Source: Echinarachnius parma (lineage: Eukaryota; Echinodermata; Echinoidea; Clypeasteroida; Echinarachniidae). From it: DNA of 64,000 nucleotides. The stretch covers positions 1-64,000 of the forward strand of contig JBAMJV010000897.1 of assembly GCA_037951105.1 (NCBI GenBank). Reading direction: 5' to 3'. Made by a program: the position numbers and the translations under genes. Below are positions 12,470 through 24,400 of this stretch, piece by piece; position 1 is the first letter of the stretch; every line of letters starts with the position of its first letter. Under the pieces are notes generated by a model. That model saw nothing but the letters and a program-made list of their open reading frames with translations. It was not told the origin of the DNA and did not search any database.

Positions 12470-15400
12470 AATGATCATGGTGATAGTGATGATCATGGTG
12501 ATGGTGATGTAAAAGGGTGATGGTGATGATGATGGTGATGATGATGATTAGCCTGTTATGGCTGCTCTTGGCTATTATGCTCCCAGGGGAGTTGAGATGG
12601 TGCGCAAGATGATTGTGTGGGTTTGAAGCGCATAAAGACATGTATTTGCAATGTGTTTATGCACTATGCATTTAGTTATGACGAGCACAAATTCATTCTC
12701 AATCCAATGAATTGAATCAAAATGACTGCATTGATGTTTCAGCTGAAGAGCGAATCAGAGCTGGACTACGTCAAGGGACTGAAACTGAAGGAGCTGACTC
12801 TGGATGGTAACCCGCTGTGCGATCACTTCCGGGAGCAGACCACGTACATCAGGTATGGCTGAGGTTGTCCAAAGGGGTGGGATGGGGTGAGAGGAGGTGA
12901 GGTGAGGGTGTGATTTGGACCTCACCCACTCCCCCTCGCCCACTCCCTGGCGATGAATAGAAGAACATATGAAGGATGCCCAGAAGGCTTGGGAAGGGGG
13001 GGGGGGGGTTAATGAGGGGGTGCGACCCCACCACCCTCCTGTGAAAAATGTTAAGAAGGCTGCATCCTTTGGTGCTGTGGCATCTTAGTTGCGAAGCACT
13101 TCTTTATGACAATCAAAAGAAGGCAGCGAAAATACAATATTTTAAACGATAAAAAAGGAAAAGCAGTATTGAATAGATCATCCATGATATCACATATGTC
13201 GAATCAACCAATTGAAAGTTAGGTTCTCTGGGTCCACCTTACCAGAAGATTGTAAATTTCAGGTAATTAGTTCCCTTTAAAAATCACATCCTCGATTTGG
13301 CTCTATTTTGACCTTATTCACATGCTATACTAGATCTGTGTGTTATATTCTTTGCATTAGCTTCGATGACACATGTGTTGCTCCCCAATTATTTAAGCCT
13401 CAAAAACTGAATTAGACATCTCCATTCAGTTCATTCACAATATTCACCCATTGCCAAGTTTATCATGTGTTTTTACCCCACAAGACTTGATTTTCAATTT
13501 GTTATAATGTCAGAACACCTCCCCCCAAATCCATCGTGTAAAACAAAGTGTTGCTCCCATTTATAGTTATTATACATTCTTGAAATCATATTTCCATATT
13601 GTTAACAAATTCTTGGGTCCGTATTCATTCCTTAGTTTGAATTGCATGCATGCCTCATATAGATGTGCAACAGAATTCTATGGTCTTTTTAGACCATCAG
13701 AGAAAATGTGCTATTTAAGTTGAGCTTGTCCTGTAATTTGTATTGATTTCTTTCTTTTATTTGATATTGTTTGTGTGAAGTTGGCAAATTCTTCTCTATC
13801 ACTTCAAAGTAAATATGCATGGTTGTGCACATCATAATTCTTTGAAAAATAAGAAGTATTCTGTCAATACTGTACTACGTAGTAATACACATCCTGAACA
13901 GATACAGTAGTCTCCGCATAATGTAACAGTGGAAAAGATAGAGGGTACTCCTGTTTTACTCGGATATGGTTTGGCAAAATACTTCCTACGCGATCTTCTA
14001 TCTATAGACTCTTTCATCTCTTGACTGGGTATGCTGTTAATAGGGTTAGTTTGGTAAAACATGCTTTCACTGACCAGAATTTGTGAAGAAACGGAGTTGG
14101 GTTATTTAAGGTTCAAGGTTCATTTTATTTCTTTCTTTCACAAACACATTTGTACATAGAATAATAGAACAAACAGCATAAGCAAAACAATTTGAAGTGC
14201 AATATTCAGTCAATATACAACCCAAATGGGTTTTTCTAAACAAGTCATGAAAGAAAGAGGAGACCTTAAAGAAGATACCTTAAAGAATTTAGGGAGAAGA
14301 GGCAGAATTGTTTGCTACAAATTTGTATGTGACATACACAGTCAGTCTGCCAACAAGATTGTCTGTCAGAGATTCCAAAAATGTCACAGTCCTTATTCAG
14401 TTGGTTTGATGATCTCTTGTATTACCTAAACCACACTGACTGTTTGCTGCCATGCCAATTAACTGTTTGTTACATTTTCTTTGAAGTGTATCTTTGAAAA
14501 GGATTACTTAACTAACTTGCTTACAAGTATTTCTGGTTCATGGGAGTTACTTAAACGTACTGTGTTTCTGATAGTTTCTTCCATTCAGTGGAACAAGATC
14601 TTGTGTAAAGAATATACTCAAAGAAAAAGGAAAATTGGATACATTAATAAACATTTTGTAAAATTAAAACTAAAAACCAAACAAAGATGAATATAGATAA
14701 ATAAATAGATAAATAAATAAATTAATTAATTAAAACATAAATAAAATTTAAAAATAAATAAATAAATAATTTGATTATACAATGAAACATTAAAAGGAAA
14801 CCTAACATGTTGGAGGAAATTTAATTCAGTTTTGACACCCATTCTCTATAGAACAGCTCTAAATATCACTTGCTCCTGTCGTCATTTGATTCAATTACGC
14901 ATTTAATGAACATAACAGGCCGAGGCATTTGGATATGTCATTCACTGTGTTACGGCAAACACCATACATGCACTATCAATATAATGTTGCAATGTTCCTT
15001 GTCATTAAACAGTATTTAGTAGGTTAACATAAACCTGTGTGTGTTGTGTGTCAAACCAGTTTTCCCTATTTTCTTCTTCATTGCTTTGCTTTTTTTCTCT
15101 CTTTTTTTCTTTTTTTGTGGACAACTGCTGTATATTTATGAAATGGAGGTAATGAGGTGTATGTATCTGAAGCAATTTTGAGTTGAGCATTTTATTTTTG
15201 TGGTGATATCTTTCAGCTCCTAATATTTAGTGAAGTACCTCAACTCTAAAGAGGTAAAAAAAAAAAAAAAAAAATATTGGGCATTGCCATTAAACTTGCA
15301 AGAAGCAAGGGATCTGAGGGTTTTACATTGATTAATGAGTCATTATTGGCAAGATAGTCCACAATGTGGTGTTGGTTGTACCACACCAAATCTCATCGTA

Positions 15401-18400
15401 TGCAGAATAACAAGTTGACCAATAGCATGATGTTAACATGCGAGACCTCAATACATGTGGTGATGCATTCTCAAGTATTGAGAAGGCATTTACGATAATC
15501 TGCACTTTATTTTGAAGTCAATAGGGACACCCAAGAGAAAGAAGGAAAGAGGGACAAAAATGTCACATGTCAACGTTTAACCAAAGAAAGGAGAGAAAAA
15601 ATGTGCGTCAATCATCGACTGCAAAGGAGAAGACAAAAATTTAAAATGAAGAAAAAAAAGAAGAAAAAATGGAGTATAGTCTACTCCCAACGTTCGACCA
15701 AGGAAGCGAAGAGAAACAAGTGAAGGAAGAATGTCTGATTCCAACGACCGACGACTGGAGAGAGAATAAATATAGGAGGGTAACAAATGTTTGCTGGTTC
15801 TGACCGTTTGGAGTTGTCAATGACGGGTAAGATCCTCACTGCAAGAGGGCAACCTATGACAGACACTCAAGCGGGAACCAGCAACCCCCTCCACTCTCAT
15901 TTTGCTGCTTGTACCTGAAAATGACCACATCTTCATGGTTATTCGCCATCGTCGTTAGAAAATGCTGCATCTCTTCTAAAATGATTTGCCATCGTTGTTT
16001 GAAAGTGCGTCGGTCCTAAATGATGTGATGACTGCAAGTTCAGCTCTGCCAGGAGTAAAGCACAACTTGGTTTCCATAGAAATGAAGCCCAACAAGCTAC
16101 AAAAAAAAAAAAGAGATTCAACAGAAAAGCCCATTTACTGGATGAAGAAAATAAAATGATATTAAAAATATGGGGAAAGGAGTTGTTATTCCATATTGGG
16201 AGTTTGAAATGTATCCACCATGATTATAGAAAAAACAATTAGAATGTAATAGATTCTGAAATGTGTGACTCAAAATTGCTTTATGTGTCATGGCCTCCTT
16301 TTCTCCATCATGAAATACTTCGTCCTTTGTTGCCATTTCATTTCCCTTTCATCTCTGTACTTTAGTTTCTTTTCTTTTAAATTAACCTCTCAAACTAAAA
16401 AAGAAAGCTTTGCTCCATGTGTGCTCCATTTGGTTAAAATAAAAGAACAAATTGAAACAAAATCCTACAAATTAAGTATATTTTAACAATAGAATGAAGG
16501 TAGCAAATACAGGATTAGTTAGAATAAGAAGTTTGACTTAAATGAACCTGTAATACACACAAAGAAAGAAATTGAAAATCCCATAGTGCTCCACTACGTG
16601 TTGCCAATTTGCTGTCACATTTGCAGACCAGGCAAGGACCTGGTTTCACGCTAGGAGACATGTCAGGTACGTATGCAGGGGACAGTATAATTATAGTCAT
16701 TGGTTAGGATCTGTTTGAAAAGAAAACTACTGGCATATCACGTTTTCCTAAAACGGCTTAAAATACGAAAAATGCCAATAAGAATATTACATATTAAAAG
16801 GACCATTTGGGCCTTCTTTTGTTGTAAGGGGAAATTCTTTTATGGATTCAAACCAATTGGCTTAAAAACCTTACAAAAAAACCGATAGAACACCCTCCAT
16901 GCAAGTTTGTTTTATTGTACACTGTACAGGAAAGTGCTGCACATGAATACAAAAGTGGGAGTAATTTTTTGTATAAGAAATGCTGCACAATATGTACCCC
17001 AAATTAACCAGAAAAAACAGAAAAGGTTTATTCCAAAATACTGGGACCTTGCAGATCAGAGTAGATTATTTCTTTGCAATAGCTAGGAAACAGAACACTG
17101 ATATGATGTGTGCTTCTCTTTCAGTGCCTGTCGCTCAAGATTCCCCAAGTTGGAGATGCTGGTAAGTTTCTCTCACCCTTTTCTTGATTTTCTTTAACCC
17201 ATCAAGGACGAGAGCTATTTTAAGGCAAAATTGATCATTGTTTTCCTCTACAAATTGGCAACTCCTAAATTTTGTCGACCTATAAATGACATAAAAATAG
17301 GTGGAAAATATTTAGTAGTTATAATTTAAGACAAATATGAAGTGACTTTGCCGCAAAGTTGCCAATTTGAATGCCAATATTGGTTTTTAAAATATCACAA
17401 TGTGTTGCCAATTTAAGGATTTTTCTAAATTATAGCGATTTACGCAATAATACAAATCATTAAAAAATAACTAAAGCAGGTAGAGTAACAAAATAGGGCT
17501 CTAAAAATAGAGAAATTTATGCTCTTTCTTCTTGTACACTTCACATAACTAATTCTTGTTAAAGTGTAGGACTACCAAACCACAAATATGTGGGCCTTAG
17601 GCACGGATGATTCCAGTTTCTCATCTTTTAATGCCATATAAAACAAATTGTGGAAGAATACAGAGTGAATATATAAATGCAAGTAGTGTATACAAATTAT
17701 GTAGTTTGCATACTTGCAAACTGTTCCGTTTTTGAAGTTTTTATAGCCCCCCCCCAAAAAAAACATCATGCAGAAACTTAGCTTCAGGGGCTTTGCCCCC
17801 TGCACCCCCACAAGGGGCCCTACGCTACGGCGGGTCCCTGGACCCCCTTTCAATGTGCGTTCAGTTTTCTGACTTTCAAATGTTGGCAAGTATGAATAAT
17901 GTCCCAATTTTTTTGTTTTTGTTTGTTATTGAATCATGTGTGTCATGGGTTGTTGCAAACCTTCATTCACCATGTCCACTTTCTCCCATCTACGCACAGG
18001 ATGGACACAAACTACCCCCGCCGATTGAGTTTGACTTGGAGACCAACACGGCCCTGCCCCCCGTCCAGCAAAACTTCTTCGCCAATGACCAGATCAAGGC
18101 CATCCTTGTGCCCTTCCTTGAAAGGTATATATAAAGTTACCTAGTGCTCGGGTAATTTTCAAAAAAATTAAACCTTTAGGCTGGAATTCTCATGGAGACC
18201 TTTTTTTAGCACAGTGCTAAATCGCGTCGTTTTACGTAAGAAGTAGGTTAAATTTAACCCACTGTTTTATGGAAAGCCGGGTAGTTACTCCTTTGCCACC
18301 ATAGTCTCCATTGGCACTTATCCTATTTTTTTCTTCATTCAATTAGCGCTTTCTATACTCGATTTTGACAGCGGAAGTTTGGAGGTTTCCACGCAAGATG

Positions 18401-21400
18401 AGTCCATTTTATTTATATGAAAAGTCAAATAAATCTGGCAAAATCAACGATTATTGTCAAGTTTCTACACACTTTTTTCATACTTTCTTCCTGCCAGTTA
18501 TGCGTAAAAATAAGCGTCAGGCGCAATGGTCTATTCATAGGTTTTGTGTTGCGTTTATGAAGGATGAGAGCGCATATCTAGTACAAGCGCGCATTTATAA
18601 ATAAGTGCGCATTGTTTGCAGTGTGGCGCTCCATAAAAATTTAACCCGGGCTAAATTTAACCTTTTGATGAGAATTCCACCCTTAAAGAAAGACAAATTT
18701 AGATAATCTATGGTTGGGAGAGACGGACAATCACACGGTAAGAAGCTGTGCAAAACATCAAGCCCATTATGCCATGATAGTCCACGGTCCTGCACAATAA
18801 TCGAAATAAGCGGGGGCTGAGGGCGACTTTGCCCCCTAATTTTCAAAATAGCCCCCTGATATCAGTTAGTTGCCCCTAAAATTAATAAAGGATATTATGT
18901 GAAATATTTTGTGATTTCCATCGGATTGAAAAAGTAGCCCCCTAGAATAAAAAATTCATTTTTTCCTTGCGTCCTGCACAATAATCCATACCTGTGCATC
19001 AGTAGTCATTTTGAGGACTACGAGCCAAAGAAAGAATAAGCACTAGTCTTTTTCAGGACTACCACCGTCCTTACAGGACTGTTGAAGAAAGAATAAATGT
19101 TTTCAGTACTACTTTAGTTATCTCTTGCTCACATTCCACGTGGTGTTATCGAAAATCATTTTTATATGCACCACCATTGAAACCGTTACTTTCCTAACAA
19201 CATTTGAACATTTTTTCAGGAATTTTATCTTTCAAAGCCAAGCGCGCACAAAGTCGACTCTACCTGATCCGACTTGATTTCAGTTGGATCGGCTCAGTGT
19301 GTGTGCCTTACAACTCTGATTTTGCCAGTCTGAAGCTAGTCGGGATTGATTGGGCCCAACTCTAGCCTGACTGAAATTCGGTCTGAATGAGTCGATTCTG
19401 GTCGAGTTCCTCATCTATCAAATAGTTGTAATGAAGTTATTTCTCATTGTATTTTTCCTCATTTTGCTACAGATATTTCAAAGTGTACGACTCTGGTGAT
19501 AGACAGCCCCTGCTGGATATATACCATGATCAGGTAGGTGTGGAAAATTAACTACTTGGTATGCCCCCTGTTCATACCTAGCCTTAAACAGTCAAACCAA
19601 TTCTTCCACGAGATACAAATTACTGATCTGTATGACCAAATCCAAAATAGTGGGTTAACTTTAACCCTGGGTTAAATCTTGCCATGTGACTTCATTGGTG
19701 TACTCCACTGACAAAATCCAACACACTGACTTAAATTTGGTATTAAGAACTACTTGTTAAATTTAACCCAAGAACTAAAATAACGAGATACAAATTACTG
19801 ATCTGTATGACCAAATCCAAAATAGTGGGTTAACTTTAACCCTGGGTTAAATCTTGCCATGTGACATCATTGGTGTACTCCACTGACAAAATCCAACACA
19901 CTGACTAAATTTGGTATTAAGAACTACTTGTTAAATTGAACCCAAGAAATAAAATAACTCAGGGCTTGCTTCCTGATAAGCCCTGATAAATTTGTGAAGA
20001 ACATTCTCTATGAGAGAATGAATCTGTAGTTTTTACATACAATTTCTCTTCATCTGCATCTCCATCATTAATCAATAATCCTTTAAACTTATATATTTAT
20101 TTCCATGAATTTAATAGTCTATGGAATGTATCTTCTCTCTGTAGGCCTCCTTTTCGATATCGATACCCGTTTCCGTTTCCATGGAGACCAGCGCTGCCAA
20201 GACTCGACTGAGCCGCTACCTCAGAGACAACCAGAGTCGCAACCTGCTGGTGGCAAAGGATCCAGGTATGATCAGAGTAATAATAATGATACTGATGGAT
20301 GATGATGATAATGATGATGACAATGATGACGATGATGAAGATGATGATGACGATGATGATGATGATGGTGATGGTGATGGTGATGGTAATGGTAATGGTG
20401 GTGATGATGATGATGATGAGACGATGACCAGATGACGATGAGGATGATGACGATAATGATGATGATGATGCAAGATTTAGATAGATCCCTTTTAAACAGT
20501 TTCAAATTGATGGATTTTAATTTTGTTATCTTGCAGTACAACGGAACAAGCTGATCAAGCAAAAGAAGGTGCCAATCATCGCGTACCTCCACGATCTCCC
20601 GACGACACAACACGACATGAACTCACTCAAGATCGATGTGTCTATGGCCAGGGTATGTACTATTTATTGACCTCTCCTTTAATATCTTTAACTTTCGCTA
20701 TTTCACCAAGGAAAGTGAATCACTGAATTTAAATTTCATATTCAAACACTTCAAGATTGATTCGTCTATGGCCAGGGTATGTTTACTTATTCCTCTGCTC
20801 CTTTATCTTTAACTTTTGTGATTTTAATTTCACCAAGTGAAATTAATCTCTGAATATGATTTCATGTTAATTTAAACCATTTTGATGTTGGAATTTATGA
20901 ATAACTCTTTAAGCACGTTTCAATGGCAAGGGTATGATTATTTTTGTTTACTTTTATTTTGTTCATTTTGTTAGATTAATTGGGAGCAAGAATCCTGACT
21001 TTGGTTGGCCTCAAACAAAGGAAAACTTAATAAAGATTTGATTGGTCTACCTAAATTTGACATTGATGATTAAACTTTTCTACAAAGATTGATACATTTT
21101 TACAAGCTCATTTACAATGATAACATTTTCAAATAATCTGTCAACAAAAGATACATTGTAACCTGTTCAAGTCTATGATTCAATTTGGTATAAAATGCAT
21201 TCTCCATGGACCACATCTCAAGTGTTTGTAGGACCAGGGGGGTGTTTCACAAAGTCTTAAAAAGTATGGTAAGCCATTTGGTACAGCCTTGGAATAAAAT
21301 ACACTCAAAAGCAAAAAGGCAAGTATTTTAGACTTTTCATAAATTTTGCATGAAGAACATGAAATCTCTTTGATAATAGAAAAATATTTATGAATTGAAA

Positions 21401-24400
21401 CAACATTTAATGCGTTTTCACAGGACTTTTAGAATTTGTTTTCAAAGAAACTAACGGCTTTCCATACTTTTTACGTCCAACTTAGAGATAAGTTCAACTT
21501 AGGATCTTTGTGAAACACCCCCCAGTCCTGAATGGGTTGATACAATGTAATGACAAGAAATGACATGCTTGTTTTTCTTACAGGGCAATCTCTTGTGCGT
21601 CACAGTCAGCGGAACATTCATAGAAGGTGAGGAAAAGAAAATGTACTGATCATAATACTTATATAACATATTTATGTAAACAAGCAAACAAGCTTCTAAA
21701 CAGTGATCTTGTATGGAAAAATTAAGAATATAAAACACACTGAACAATAACAACTATACCAATACAAAGAGAAAAACGCTGTGACAGCAGCCAGAGTATA
21801 TTTGAATCCAACTTTATCATAATTAGATATCAATGTGACACATTAATAGCTGTTCATGTTTGTCTTTTTTTACTGCATTGTCAGTTTTGTAAAAATGGCT
21901 TGATTAAAAATACTCGTCTGATTGATTGTGATCATGTATCTTGTTGTATTGCTTTCAGTTGGCACAAAAGGAAACAACGAGGTAGTGACGGCTTTCAGCA
22001 GAGTGTTCCTCGCCATGCATCACCCAACCACAGGCCTGTGCATCGTCAACGACCAGCTAGTACTGCGGCCAGCCACCAACCAGCAAAAGGTACGTATTCT
22101 TTGCACAGTTACTTTAATATTAGCACTGACTCGGGAGCCACCGAAAGTGAGCTTCATGCAACCGACATTTACTTGATGCTTAAGTTTGTATTTTGAGCTC
22201 TGCATTATTTCTTAGCATTATTGATTGGGATGGTTGGTGTAACAGAGGAGGATGTATGAGACATTGGGAAATAGAGAAGTTTAATTCATTCTGGTGACCA
22301 CTAAATGGAACGCATGAAAAAGAAAGAAGATGTAATGCTGGATAAGGCATAGGATAAAATAAAAGAAGAGAAATGAAGTAGAAAGTTCTAGAAAAAGAGA
22401 AAAAAATGAAAGTGAAAATATTGAGAATGTTCATTTTAAAAATGGGAGAATATTACTTTTGTATAATTTTTTTTGACAAAGACATTTTTCTGTCTGTCTG
22501 ACTGTGATTTATATTACTTTTTTGTTAACGATGTTGTTGTTTGGTAAATAAATTTAATTTCATTTCATTTCATTCATTATTGTGTCTCTCTCTTCACTTC
22601 ACTCTTGCAGGCATCCTTTGCAAGCCCCGGTCCCACCCCATCCACGAGCCCCGTCAACCTCCCCCATGGCAACCCCTCCCCGGCACCGGCACCCGCCCCC
22701 GCTGCGGGAGTATTGTCGCCACAGAGCCTAACCCCGCAGCAGCAGGAAATGGTAGCTGCCTTCATGAGGGTGTCGCACATGAACGCAGAGTGGTCATTCA
22801 AGTGAGTTATCATCATCATTATGCTAGTATGCTCCCCTGGGAGTTGAGATGGTGTGCGAGATAATTGTGCGGGTTTGAACTGTGCCTGATGACCATGGGT
22901 AATATTGCGCCTCTGTATAGGCTACCAAGATACATGATAGGGCTATAATTACAGGGGAACTTTGTCATAACATGAACTTGAGACCATGAACATTACCTTG
23001 CTATAACACATACATACTGTATATCTAGTTATATCCCAAAGGAATATAAAGAGATTGGATCATCAGAACAGCCATTTTAGAAGAAGAGTTTGTAACATCA
23101 GAGCTCTTCATGTTTTATGTTGCTTTTGTCGTTTGTATGAGTATGATCTCTGTTCCTGTTCAAATGCTCATATGGTAAATATTGCTGTTCTTGATTTTGG
23201 AATATGTGGTGGTTATTGAGAATTTAATGTTGAAGTGGATAAAAGTAATTGATTTTACATTACAAAAAAAGAATTAAACTTAATTAAAAGAAGCAATTCC
23301 AGCTAAATTTGCTATTTTTCAAATGTAAGCACATTTTGCTGATATGTACTATTCTGCTCTCTCGTGTCAACTCATTGTATGATTTTCTTTCATTCATTTT
23401 TCTAGATGCTTGGAGCAAAACGGCTGGAATTTTGAGGAATCAGGGAAGATATTCACCAATCTTCAGGTAAAACTCATCACTTATCAGAATATATTTGCAA
23501 ATTGTTAATGTCACTTTCCTAAGCCTTAATTTAGTAAAGAAAGGCTCCTTACAACAACAGACAAGCATTTTTATCTAGAAATTCTATTCCGAGGCGCACT
23601 ATACTGTTCAGTTTATTATTACCCTGGCTGTAGCCGAGCTCCCTGCAAGCAAGCGCATCATTCAAGCATTTCAAGGAATAAATTCCTGCCAGGTACCCAT
23701 TGAATTGTGTGGGTTGTGGGACCTTAGGGAGCAACAAGAGCTCTTTATGTGTTGAAATGCATGTTAAGTGCATAATAAGTAGCATGGGTGATGACAACAA
23801 ATTCAAGCTCTTTGGTATTCAGTAGGTGAAAAGTGCAACAATTTACAGTTATTACCAGTTTTAATCTAATCAAGTCTGAAGATATGATAGTAGATGAAAT
23901 TCATATTCTTTAGTTCTTCAGTAAATGTAATTAAATTGAAGTTCAGTTTATTTCTACCGACGTATCACAATGCCATTAATAATATGACTCACTGTACTTC
24001 AATGGTAACTAAAAGTTTGCTTAAATCAGGGCTAGACACTGCAGAGGGCAAGTAAAATTTCACTAATGGTCTAGTTTGGTTGCCTGATCGGGCAAATTTA
24101 GCCAAATGATGACACACACGGTACCCCGGGGTACCTTTGTACCCCGGGGTACCGCGTTGTGTAGCGCCATCTTGTGTCCACTTAAAGCACAACCGTATTG
24201 CGTTGTGCATGCAGTGCAGCACGTGCTTGTATGCACGCTATACCCCGGTACAGCGCTAAAAAATAAATAAATAATTAAACAAAATGGCGGATATTCGTTT
24301 GGTACCCCAGGGTACCATTTATGTCATCAAATACCCTTCTCACTTTCATCTGACGATTTCCATAGAAAAAATGCAATGGGTTTAACAATTTCTTCTTTTT

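Noticed and set aside
12078-12641. Long open frames rich in His, Ile, Ser, Asp or Met across 12078-12641, 20181-20473 and 54761-55473
   Set aside because: They are translations of GAT/ATC-type microsatellites in introns, open in several frames at once, with no family resemblance.
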